DNA of 64,000 bases from a virus (IMGVR_UViG_3300023179_000058:1-64000), one strand, 5' to 3'. Positions 17,176 through 23,127 are shown, counted from the stretch's first letter. Numbers and translations: made by a program. Notes: generated from the letters alone by a model not told the origin.

Positions 17176-17796
17176 ATGAAATTCACAGCCTTAGTTGCCG
17201 CTCTACTAGTTGCGACTACCGCTCATGCTGAGGTTAGGTTTTCGAAAGACCCTAAACGAAACGAATCGCGTTCGCTTGATGGGCAAAGTCAAACCTATAC
17301 ACCTAGCCCTCTTTACAATGTTCCAAATCAACTGGTTCGATACGCACCCATTGTCAATATCGAAACCATGTCGAAGTTGGAGACTGGTGTTACACAAAGA
17401 CAAGTTTGTGGTGTAACTACAGTACCTATTCAGAAAAATGTTCCCATTGTAGAAGGTCGATATGTGCATCCAGCAGATGCCGCACTTGGTGCGGTTGTTG
17501 GTGCAGTAATCGGTGCCGGAGTTTCAAATGGTAATGTAGGCGCAACCGTGATAGGTGGAGCAATTGGTGCGGGTGTTGCAACCAATTCTAATCAGAGAGT
17601 AGTTGGTTACTCTACACAAACGGTTGGCTATCAACAACAAAACACTTGCCAAATTATTGAAGAACCTTATAGCCGAAATGTCATCATAGGTTATCTAATA
17701 ACTTACGAAGACAATGGCGAAAAGAAAACTATATCGTCTACCGTTCATCCAGGTACGCATGTGAGGCTTGTAACAACTACAAGAACCGAGATGTAA
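17176..17796 (+). CDS. Secreted glycine-zipper protein
   Basis: The 206-residue product has a signal peptide (cleavage near AHA-EV, residue 19) and a glycine-zipper double helix around residues 105-140 (GAVVGAVIGAG and GATVIGGAIGAGVA). That is the outer-membrane SlyB/17-kDa-antigen type of segment. GAAAGGAG precedes ATG 17176, and its own sigma70 promoter lies just upstream, so it is expressed early. It may alter the host envelope. Confidence 0.75.
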   Translation: MKFTALVAALLVATTAHAEVRFSKDPKRNESRSLDGQSQTYTPSPLYNVPNQLVRYAPIVNIETMSKLETGVTQRQVCGVTTVPIQKNVPIVEGRYVHPADAALGAVVGAVIGAGVSNGNVGATVIGGAIGAGVATNSNQRVVGYSTQTVGYQQQNTCQIIEEPYSRNVIIGYLITYEDNGEKKTISSTVHPGTHVRLVTTTRTEM

Positions 17797-18131
17797 TGTT
17801 TTTCATATACGGCGCACTAAACAGTAAAGCATGTGAGAGAGCAGAATTTTTGTTATATACAATGGGTTATGAATATCGTATGTACCTGTATGGTATGGAC
17901 TATACGCTTAATCAACTTCAAAGATTACAACCAGGAACACAAACTGTTCCACACATTTATCATGGCGCAAAATACATTGGTGGCGTGAAAGAGTTATATG
18001 AATACCTGTACGAAAGTCAAGATAGTGACGGAAGGAGAACCTCCAGACCAACAGAAACTAAAGGCGCTATTAATTTCATTACTCAAAACGAACAAAATAC
18101 AAGTAACGATTCTACAGGGAAAAAACAGTAG
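17796..18131 (+). CDS. Glutaredoxin-like protein with altered active site
   Basis: The first 75 residues follow a glutaredoxin fold: MFFIYGALNSKACERAEFLL, then TVPHIYHGAKYIGG (the cis-Pro and GG elements) and a final helix KELYEYLYE. The usual CxxC is NSKAC, with Ser replacing the first Cys, so normal dithiol chemistry is not possible. The C-terminal 35 residues are hydrophilic and overlap a possible small ORF in another frame. It overlaps the previous stop by one base. Confidence 0.7.
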   Translation: MFFIYGALNSKACERAEFLLYTMGYEYRMYLYGMDYTLNQLQRLQPGTQTVPHIYHGAKYIGGVKELYEYLYESQDSDGRRTSRPTETKGAINFITQNEQNTSNDSTGKKQ

Positions 18132-18189
18132 AACCGAGAGCATTTGGAATATTGAAACTAATTCTTGGACTTATGGACCTACATCATGA
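17998..18189 (+). CDS. Possible small protein overlapping the glutaredoxin-like tail
   Basis: A 63-residue frame (ATG 17998, or GTG 18022 and following) ends in a TGA that overlaps the next ATG (ATGA at 18186), a coupling often seen between real phage genes. The C-terminal part (IQVTILQGKNSRTESIW) looks like a small beta-barrel. It overlaps the glutaredoxin-like gene by 134 bases, so only one of the two ends may be real. Confidence 0.3.
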   Translation: MNTCTKVKIVTEGEPPDQQKLKALLISLLKTNKIQVTILQGKNSRTESIWNIETNSWTYGPTS

Positions 18190-19283
18190 GAAAGATTACA
18201 TCAGAAATTGGTGCTGAACCCATCTACACAAATGTAGAAGGCAGAGGCGAACAGAGTGTTTTGATCGAAGCATTCAATTGGTACAACTACAATTGCAGTA
18301 AGAAAGAAGCAAAAGAGTTTGTACTAGACTATCTGAAATTTGTCGGGCGAAACAAGAATGAGATTCTTGCTGTTCGTTCCGTATCAGAATCTAAAGTTAA
18401 TTTACAATTCGGCTGGCTTGCGCGTATGCTATGTCTTGGTTTTGTTCCTAGCGACAAGACTAAGCAATATGTCGCGAGTAGGTATAAAGAACTTTTGGCT
18501 GAAGCGAACAAAGATTTAAAAACTGTTAAGGTCGTTGTTGAAGATGCACCAAAGGTCAACATTCAAGATCGTATTCGCGAAAAGGCAAGCGAAGAAGCCG
18601 GCGAGATAGAAGGCTTGGTCGATGACTTTACAACTGGTGGTTGTAAGAACTTTATCGATATGAATTCTTACTTTAAGTCTCGCAATCTTTCTTCTGTTGT
18701 GATGAAGAAGATTTGCGATGTATTCATTCAAAGATCAAAAGAGATTGAAGAAGTAATCAACACAACCGATCCCGATTTGAAAGAAGGTTACTCTAATTTT
18801 ACAAAGCCTGAGTTGCGTAGGTTCAAAGAATTCTTGGACTCTATTGTTGTCGCCGCCAATGCTGGTGCAGAGAGTAACAAGCCTGTACGCAAAAAGCGCA
18901 AAGTGAAAGAAAAGCCTGCGGCTGTTCTAGTTTCAAAGATGAACTACTTGGATGCATTCCCTGAGATGGGACTCGTAAGTATCGCGCCAGAAAAGGTAGT
19001 TGGTGCATTGCAATTGTGGGTATACAACACAAAGACAAAAACACTTGGTGTGTACCATGCAGATAATGCAAAAGGTTTGACTGTCAAAGGAAGCACACTA
19101 CAGAATTTCAATGAACAAACTTCCATTGGTAAACGACTACGCAAGCCAGAGGCAACTATCAAAGAGTTGATGGAGGCTGGCAAAGTTAAAATCAAGAAGA
19201 TTCTGCCAGACTTGTCTACCAAGGAAAGCAACTTGACAGGCCGAATCAATTCTGATACAATTATCCTCAGAATAGTAAATTAG
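18186..19283 (+). CDS. Conserved phage protein upstream of RNase H, unknown function
   Basis: The 365-residue product has a helical N-terminal half. A basic linker KKRKVKEK near residue 240 and a mixed C-terminal domain with repeated basic patches follow. Proteins of this kind precede or neighbour RNase H in marine T4-like phages. No enzymatic motif is seen. ATG 18186 overlaps a possible upstream stop; a TTG/ATG at 18165 is an alternative. Confidence 0.65.
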   Translation: MRKITSEIGAEPIYTNVEGRGEQSVLIEAFNWYNYNCSKKEAKEFVLDYLKFVGRNKNEILAVRSVSESKVNLQFGWLARMLCLGFVPSDKTKQYVASRYKELLAEANKDLKTVKVVVEDAPKVNIQDRIREKASEEAGEIEGLVDDFTTGGCKNFIDMNSYFKSRNLSSVVMKKICDVFIQRSKEIEEVINTTDPDLKEGYSNFTKPELRRFKEFLDSIVVAANAGAESNKPVRKKRKVKEKPAAVLVSKMNYLDAFPEMGLVSIAPEKVVGALQLWVYNTKTKTLGVYHADNAKGLTVKGSTLQNFNEQTSIGKRLRKPEATIKELMEAGKVKIKKILPDLSTKESNLTGRINSDTIILRIVN

Positions 19284-19291
19284 GATATAAA

Positions 19292-20158
19292 ATGATTTTG
19301 CTCGACTTAAACCAAGTCATGATTTCCAATCTCATGATGCAACCAGGAATTACTAGCGGCGGCATTAATGAGAATCTAATTCGCCATATGGTACTCAATA
19401 GCATTCGCATGTACAATGTGAAGTTTAAAGATGAGTATGGCGACCTTGTTATCTGTGCCGATGATAAGAAGTATTGGCGCAGAGATTTGTTTCCGTACTA
19501 CAAAGCGGCGCGTAAGAAAGCCAGAGAAGAATCTCCATACGATTGGAATTTAATTTTCGAAACACTCAACCGAGTGCGTGATGAGATTCGCGAAAACTTC
19601 CCATACAAAGTTATTCAGATTGATAAGACTGAAGCCGATGATGTAATCGGTACAATCTGTACAAACTATGGCGTAGAACTAAAGAATTCTCAAAGTGAAA
19701 AGATTCTGATTCTTTCTAGCGATAAGGACTTTATGCAACTGCAAAAGTTTGCCAATGTGGATCAATACAGTCCTATGGCAAAGAAGTTTCTTAAAACATC
19801 AGAACCGGTTAAGTTTCTCAAAGAGCATATCATTAAAGGTGATAGAGGTGATGGCATTCCTAACATCCTGTCTAGCGATGATACATTCATTACAGAGTCC
19901 CGTCAGAAGCCTGTAACTGAGAAAAAACTAAATATATGGGTATCACAGAAGCCAGAAGACTTTTGCGATGCAACAATGATGCGTAATTACCAGCGCAATG
20001 AAAGTCTAATCGACTTGTCAAAAGTGCCAAGTGAATATGCAGATAGAATTTTAACCGCGTATCGTAATCCTACCGCTATAAAAGGTAAAGGCAAGATACT
20101 AAACTATTTCATCAAGAACCGCATGAAACAATTGATGGAACACATACAGGAATTTTAA
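19292..20158 (+). CDS. rnh: RNase H, FEN/T4 Rnh-like 5'-3' exonuclease
   Basis: The 288-residue product matches the 5'-nuclease family that removes RNA primers. Features are an N-terminal LLDLNQVMISN (metal-binding Asp), VICADDKKYWRRDLFPYYKAAR, the EADDVIG acidic motif near residue 113, SSDKDFMQL, and GDRGDGIPNI (helix-hairpin-helix metal site). This order is that of T4 Rnh. It precedes a DUF6433-type gene. AGGATATAAA supplies the ribosome site. Confidence 0.92.
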   Translation: MILLDLNQVMISNLMMQPGITSGGINENLIRHMVLNSIRMYNVKFKDEYGDLVICADDKKYWRRDLFPYYKAARKKAREESPYDWNLIFETLNRVRDEIRENFPYKVIQIDKTEADDVIGTICTNYGVELKNSQSEKILILSSDKDFMQLQKFANVDQYSPMAKKFLKTSEPVKFLKEHIIKGDRGDGIPNILSSDDTFITESRQKPVTEKKLNIWVSQKPEDFCDATMMRNYQRNESLIDLSKVPSEYADRILTAYRNPTAIKGKGKILNYFIKNRMKQLMEHIQEF

Positions 20159-20159
20159 T

Positions 20160-20615
20160 ATGCCGACTGACATTAGTAGAGCAACAATCCCAGAGTTGCT
20201 TAAAATTATAAACGATGTTCCTGCGAAAGATCGCGTGGCACATTTGCGTGAGATTGCCAATTTGAAACCTGAATTGAAAACTGTTCTCACATTTGTATAC
20301 AATAGAGACATTCAATTTGATTTGCCTGAGGGAACACCACCTTACAAGCAACTTGACATTCCAGACAATTGGGGCTATAATAGATTACTTAAAGACTTGA
20401 AAAAGTTTGGGTACTTTGTAAAAGGCGCAAATAATAACCTTACTAAGGTTCGTAAAGAAAAAATTTTTATTGAAATGCTAGAAAGCATTTCTGCTGACGA
20501 AGCCAAACTAGCCATCATGATCAAAGATAAAAAATTGACAGGCTACAAAGGCATCACCCGCAAGGTAGTAGAAGACGCACTACCTGAGTTGTTCGTAGGA
20601 GAATCGCAGGCTTAA
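20160..20615 (+). CDS. DUF6433-like T4-family protein
   Basis: The 151-residue product has the sequence order of a family I associate with DUF6433 in T4-like phages: LKIINDVPAKDRVAHLREI, LPEGTPPYKQ and AIMIKDKKLTGYKGITRKVV. It is probably a helical early protein, function unknown. It begins two bases after rnh. Confidence 0.7.
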   Translation: MPTDISRATIPELLKIINDVPAKDRVAHLREIANLKPELKTVLTFVYNRDIQFDLPEGTPPYKQLDIPDNWGYNRLLKDLKKFGYFVKGANNNLTKVRKEKIFIEMLESISADEAKLAIMIKDKKLTGYKGITRKVVEDALPELFVGESQA

Positions 20616-20616
20616 C

Positions 20617-20823
20617 ATGTCGAAAACGGATAAGAAGATCAAAGGGTTTCGTGAATTTCTAGAAGAAGATGATAGTAATAAACCAAACCCAAAGAAAAGA
20701 CCTTTGAGAGAAAACAAAGGTAAGACACATCAAAAGTTACAGCATAAGTTGCGTAACTTTGATCCGAAGAATCTTTCGGAAGATGACTTTGATGAATTTG
20801 AAGATGATTGGAGTATAAAATGA
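20617..20823 (+). CDS. Small charged protein (68 aa)
   Basis: The product is a hydrophilic protein with a basic middle and an acidic C-terminus (EDDFDEFEDDW). The length is typical for T4-like hypothetical proteins adjacent to the DUF6433 gene. Its stop overlaps the next ATG (ATGA). Confidence 0.6.
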   Translation: MSKTDKKIKGFREFLEEDDSNKPNPKKRPLRENKGKTHQKLQHKLRNFDPKNLSEDDFDEFEDDWSIK

Positions 20824-21020
20824 CTAATGGTTTAGTTGCTTTCGTAGCATTGTTTGTTATATTTTTTGCGATTCTTTCGCCACTTGCATTTATTTGGTCA
20901 TTGAACACTTTGTTCGGACTGAGTATTGCATATGGTTTCTGGGAATGGTTAGCGGCACTAGTGCTAGTATCATTCGCGGCACCAAGAAATATTTCTTCAA
21001 TCAAGTCAAAACAAGACTAG
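20820..21020 (+). CDS. Small two-helix membrane protein (66 aa)
   Basis: Residues 4-27 and 33-54 are hydrophobic, separated by a short turn, and a basic tail follows. The start overlaps the upstream stop. Could be a holin- or antiholin-like or superinfection-exclusion protein; nothing specific is visible. Confidence 0.6.
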   Translation: MTNGLVAFVALFVIFFAILSPLAFIWSLNTLFGLSIAYGFWEWLAALVLVSFAAPRNISSIKSKQD

Positions 21021-21069
21021 AATTTGTATATATAGATACATGACAAATAAAACTTTTAAAGGAAGACTA

Positions 21070-21183
21070 ATGCAGTCCATATCCCTCCATAGTAGAAAAC
21101 TAGATTGCACATATGCGATGCCATTCGTAGGCTCACGCACACCTGCGATTTGGGAAAATAGCCGAGGGGGCTCGGAGGGCTGA
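21070..21183 (+). CDS. Possible micro-protein before the terminator (37 aa)
   Basis: The 37-codon ORF starts MQSISLHSRKLDCTYAM and has a good ribosome site (AAAGGAAG six bases upstream). It ends shortly before a strong intrinsic terminator. Only the ribosome site and position support it. Confidence 0.35.
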   Translation: MQSISLHSRKLDCTYAMPFVGSRTPAIWENSRGGSEG

Positions 21184-21203
21184 TAAGTTGTAAAAAGTCA
21201 ATC

Positions 21204-21248
21204 CAAACAAAAACCCCCTAGACTAAAAAACTAGGGGGTTTTTGTTTG
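21204..21248 (+). terminator. Strong intrinsic terminator
   Basis: An 18-base stem with CCCCCTAG/CTAGGGGG core, flanked by A-rich and T-rich arms that extend the stem, ends in TTTTTGTTTG. It separates the protein-coding block from the tRNA array and, with A-rich 5' arm, should work in both directions. Confidence 0.9.
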
Positions 21249-21249
21249 T

Positions 21250-21299
21250 GTTGTAAAAAAACAACATCACTTGACAAGAGTGGTGAAGTTTGATAGAAT
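21250..21299 (+). promoter_or_regulatory. GTTG box plus sigma70 promoter for the tRNA array
   Basis: The palindrome GTTGTAAAAAAACAAC (21250-21265) is followed after five bases by TTGACA (21271-21276), a 17-base spacer and TAGAAT (21294-21299), nine bases before tRNA-Arg. The same box recurs upstream of most strong promoters at 31-43 kb. Confidence 0.75.
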
Positions 21300-21307
21300 A
21301 GAATTTT

Positions 21308-21383
21308 CCGGCTGTGGTCTAATGGATAAGGCAACGCTCTTCTAAAGCGTCCGATGTGGGTTCGATTCCTGCCAGCCGGGCCA
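21308..21383 (+). tRNA. tRNA-Arg(TCT)
   Basis: The complete cloverleaf has acceptor CCGGCTG/CAGCCGG, anticodon stem ACGCT/AGCGT with loop CTTCTAA, and T-loop TTCGATT. The CCA end is encoded. First gene of the array. Confidence 0.95.
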
Positions 21384-21409
21384 GTTGTAAAAATACAGCA
21401 GAAAAGTGA

Positions 21410-21438
21410 TTGACAAGTCCTTGGACTTAGCGTAGAAT
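21410..21438 (+). promoter_or_regulatory. Second sigma70 promoter in the tRNA array
   Basis: TTGACA (21410-21415) and TAGAAT (21433-21438) are 17 bases apart, immediately before the boxB/boxA-like leader. A degenerate GTTG box (GTTGTAAAAATACAGC) lies at 21384-21399. Confidence 0.75.
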
Positions 21439-21453
21439 TGATTTCTGTTGTGA

Positions 21454-21497
21454 GTGATTCAGATAAGTCTGGATCACAAAAAGTTCTTTAACAATTT
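21454..21497 (+). promoter_or_regulatory. rRNA-type antitermination leader: boxB-like hairpin and boxA
   Basis: A 10-bp hairpin (GTGATTCAGA / TCTGGATCAC, loop TAAG, 21454-21477) is followed by AGTTCTTTAACAATTT (21482-21497). The latter nearly matches the boxA of proteobacterial rRNA leaders (TGCTCTTTAACAATTT). In bacteria boxA recruits NusB/S10 and makes RNA polymerase resist Rho. Position 12 bases before tRNA-Glu mirrors rRNA operons. Confidence 0.75.
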
Positions 21498-21508
21498 GTA
21501 TCAGGTAT

Positions 21509-21584
21509 GCACCTATCGTCTAACGGTTAGGACGGCGCCCTTTCAAGGCGCAAACGGCGGGTTCGATTCCCCCTAGGTGTACCA
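21509..21584 (+). tRNA. tRNA-Glu(TTC)
   Basis: Acceptor GCACCTA/TAGGTGT, anticodon arm GCGCC-CTTTCAA-GGCGC, T-loop TTCGATT, encoded CCA. Its 3' end is also the start of the long terminal helix of the next structured RNA. Confidence 0.95.
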
Positions 21585-21800
21585 TATTAAAACGCATTGG
21601 GTTACCAAGCCAGTAGGTACCTTAGTAGAGAATTATTCCTAGTGACGGCTAGGCTCTGCTAAGACTACATGAAGCCTCCCGAGGGTGCTGGAACAACTTG
21701 GCAAGTAATGTGGTTGATAGACAAGTCCGTGGACGGCACGGTAGGGCAGGTTCAAAACTGTTTCTTCTATCAAACATCCTAATGCGTTTTAATATGGTAC
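21579..21800 (+). ncRNA. Structured spacer RNA R1 closed by a 20-bp perfect helix
   Basis: Bases 21579-21598 pair perfectly with 21781-21800. Inside are TTAGTAGAG/CTCTGCTAA enclosing a CCTAG-tgacgg-CTAGG hairpin, CCAAG/CTTGG, and TTGATAG/CTATCAA enclosing a GTCC/GGAC hairpin. This nested architecture without an ORF indicates a stable RNA of about 220 nt. The 5' arm includes the ACCA end of tRNA-Glu, so folding and tRNA maturation should compete. I do not recognise the family. Confidence 0.7.
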
Positions 21801-21950
21801 CATTTGTTAAGTGTTATCAAGGTATCGTGTATGGACGCATACACTATTCGGGTCAAAGCGGCCGGCGACTGATCCTGATATAACTGCTATCGGCTGTGGC
21901 ACGGAAGCACCGGACGCCTAAATTTAGCGGATAACACTTAACAAATGGTA
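21798..21950 (+). ncRNA. Structured spacer RNA R2 closed by a 21-bp perfect helix
   Basis: Bases 21798-21818 pair perfectly with 21930-21950, two bases before tRNA-Cys. Inside are a GTGTATG-gacg-CATACAC hairpin and weaker helices around 21865-21895. R1 and R2 are back to back and share the TAC at 21798-21800. No ORF or known RNA family is recognised. Confidence 0.65.
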
Positions 21951-21952
21951 AT

Positions 21953-22030
21953 GTGAGGGTGCCAGAGCGGTCGAATGGCGGAGCCTGCAAAACTCTTGTA
22001 TCGTGGGTTCGAATCCCACTCCTCACTCCA
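21953..22030 (+). tRNA. tRNA-Cys(GCA)
   Basis: Acceptor GTGAGGG/TCCTCAC, anticodon loop CTGCAAA, T-arm GTGGG-TTCGAAT-CCCAC, and U73 before the encoded CCA, as expected for tRNA-Cys. The last pair of the anticodon stem is C-A. Confidence 0.88.
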
Positions 22031-22040
22031 GAAGAATATT

Positions 22041-22129
22041 GGGTTCTGCCCCCTACGGCGGACTGTAAATCCGTTGGCATTGTTTTGTAGGGAAGTTGCC
22101 TCGTGGAGCGTTACCATCAGGACCCACCA
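22041..22129 (+). tRNA. tRNA-Tyr(GTA)-like RNA lacking a D-arm
   Basis: Acceptor GGGTTCT/AGGACCC with encoded ACCA, and a good anticodon arm GCGGA-CTGTAAA-TCCGT (anticodon GTA 22065-22067), give a tRNA of 89 nt, the usual class II length. Only ten bases separate the acceptor from the anticodon stem, so no D-arm can form. Instead CCCTAC (22051) can pair with GTAGGG (22087). The T-loop reads AGCGTTA, not TTCRANY. It is the only Tyr candidate in the array. Confidence 0.55.
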
Positions 22130-22251
22130 TAGTCACACCATCAAGGTGTGTCAATCCAGCAAAAAGTGCTGGCGTGTATAGCGGTGCATCAACGATGTAC
22201 TTTCGGTATCCGCGTAAGAGATACGGCTAAAGTTCGTAATGCCAAATATTT
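22130..22251 (+). ncRNA. Hairpin-rich spacer RNA R4
   Basis: The 122-base spacer between the Tyr-like RNA and tRNA-Ala has no ORF. It contains CACACC/GGTGTG (22134-22150), CCAGC/GCTGG (22156-22172), CATC/GATG and an ACTTT...GTATC/GATAC...AAAGT arm. AATGCCAA at 22238-22245 can pair with TTGGCATT at 22074-22081 inside the Tyr-like RNA, so the two may fold together. Confidence 0.45.
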
Positions 22252-22326
22252 GGGGGATTGGTATAATTGGGAACACAGTACCCTTGCAAGGTACAGTTAG
22301 CGGTTCGATTCCGCTATCCTCCACCA
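22252..22326 (+). tRNA. tRNA-Ala(TGC)
   Basis: Acceptor GGGGGAT/ATCCTCC, anticodon arm GTACC-CTTGCAA-GGTAC, T-loop TTCGATT, encoded CCA. The acceptor lacks the usual G3-U70 only if counted strictly; a G-U pair is present at the third position. Confidence 0.92.
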
Positions 22327-22330
22327 AATT

Positions 22331-22406
22331 GCCGCCTTAGTTCAATGGATAAGAATCCGGTGCTACGAACGCTGAGATGGGAGTTCGATTCTCTCAGGCG
22401 GTGCCA
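22331..22406 (+). tRNA. tRNA-Arg(ACG)
   Basis: Acceptor GCCGCCT/AGGCGGT, anticodon loop CTACGAA, T-loop TTCGATT, discriminator G and encoded CCA. A34 would need conversion to inosine by the host. Confidence 0.92.
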
Positions 22407-22415
22407 GCAGATTTT

Positions 22416-22489
22416 GGGGGTATAACTTAGTGGTAAAGTAGTAGGCTTTTAACCTATTAACCAGAGTTCGATTCTCTGTACCCCTACCA
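22416..22489 (+). tRNA. tRNA-Lys(TTT)
   Basis: Acceptor GGGGGTA/TACCCCT, anticodon arm GTAGG-CTTTTAA-CCTAT, T-loop TTCGATT, encoded CCA. Confidence 0.94.
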
Positions 22490-22495
22490 AGTTTA

Positions 22496-22571
22496 GGTTC
22501 TAAAGTGTTCATGGACGCACGTTGGCTTGTCACGCCAAAAGAGTGGGGATCGTTACCCCCTAGAACCGCCA
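22496..22571 (+). tRNA. tRNA-Asp(GTC)
   Basis: Acceptor GGTTCTA/TAGAACC, anticodon arm TTGGC-TTGTCAC-GCCAA, G73, encoded CCA. The T-loop is ATCGTTA instead of TTCRANY, an oddity shared in part with the Tyr-like RNA. Confidence 0.88.
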
Positions 22572-22576
22572 AGTTT

Positions 22577-22652
22577 CGCAGAGTATGGAAGTGGTCATCC
22601 GCTTGGTTTCATAAGCCAAGAACCGCAGGTTCGAATCCTGCCTCTGCAACCA
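22577..22652 (+). tRNA. tRNA-Met(CAT), initiator-like
   Basis: Anticodon loop TTCATAA; T-arm GCAGG-TTCGAAT-CCTGC; encoded CCA. Position 1 is C facing A at position 72, the unpaired end that marks bacterial initiator tRNA. The three consecutive G-C pairs of the initiator anticodon stem are not complete (TTGGT/GCCAA). Confidence 0.85.
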
Positions 22653-22657
22653 ATTTT

Positions 22658-22712
22658 AGGATACTTTCAGCAATCAAATAACTTTACTGGTAATAAAGCA
22701 AAAGCGTATCCT
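22658..22712 (+). ncRNA. Small structured RNA A of a four-member family
   Basis: Terminal stem AGGATAC (22658-22664)/GTATCCT (22706-22712) is followed on the 5' side by TTTCAGCAATC. An inner CTTTA/TAAAG hairpin and an A-rich GCAAAAGC before the 3' strand complete it, then CTGTTATTTTA. The same architecture recurs at 26257, 26499 and 26631. Confidence 0.55.
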
Positions 22713-22722
22713 GTTATTTTAT

Positions 22723-22797
22723 TCCACAGTAGCACAGCGGTAGTGCAGTTGACTGTTAATCAATTGGTCGTAGGTTCGATCCCTGCCTGTGGAGCCA
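22723..22797 (+). tRNA. tRNA-Asn(GTT)
   Basis: Acceptor TCCACAG/CTGTGGA, anticodon arm GTTGA-CTGTTAA-TCAAT, encoded CCA. Its 3' end forms part of the closing helix of spacer RNA R5. Confidence 0.93.
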
Positions 22798-22965
22798 TTC
22801 GTGAGAGTCCGAAAGCGAGGTGCTTGACTAGCGACCTGACTGCCGAGGGAATACCACTCTCTATCGCCATCGATTTTACGGATTAGTCACCGACAGATGG
22901 TTTCAGATAGTAGATACCGCTTATCTAGGTATTAAACGGATATGGCAGTACTCTCACTAATGGCT
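22793..22965 (+). ncRNA. Structured spacer RNA R5 closed by a 16-bp helix
   Basis: Bases 22793-22808 pair with 22950-22965 with one mismatch. ACTGCC/GGCAGT, AATACC/GGTATT and AGATA-ccgct-TATCT helices lie inside. The helix runs from the 3' end of tRNA-Asn to two bases before tRNA-Met, so the whole spacer is one folded unit. No ORF seen. Confidence 0.6.
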
Positions 22966-22967
22966 AA

Positions 22968-23042
22968 GGTGATGTAGCACAATGGTAGTGCATTTCCTTC
23001 ATACGGAAGAGGTTGGGGGCTCGAATCCCTCCATCACCACCA
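22968..23042 (+). tRNA. tRNA-Met(CAT), elongator or Ile2 type
   Basis: Acceptor GGTGATG/CATCACC, anticodon arm TTTCC-TTCATAC-GGAAG, encoded CCA. A normal G1-C72 pair excludes an initiator. It could read AUG, or AUA if the host modifies C34 to lysidine. Confidence 0.88.
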
Positions 23043-23047
23043 GTTTC

Positions 23048-23121
23048 GCCCCATTAGTTAAATGGTAGAACATCGGTTTTGTAATCCGAGAATGGCAGTT
23101 CGATTCTGTCATGGGGCACCA
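23048..23121 (+). tRNA. tRNA-Thr(TGT)
   Basis: Acceptor GCCCCAT/ATGGGGC, anticodon loop TTTGTAA (stem has a terminal U-U), T-loop TTCGATT, encoded CCA. Confidence 0.9.
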
Positions 23122-23127
23122 AGTTTA

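Noticed and set aside
21579-21950. Group I intron or homing element between tRNA-Glu and tRNA-Cys
   Set aside because: No split gene flanks the region, no homing endonuclease is encoded, and the core P3-P8 pattern of group I introns was not found.
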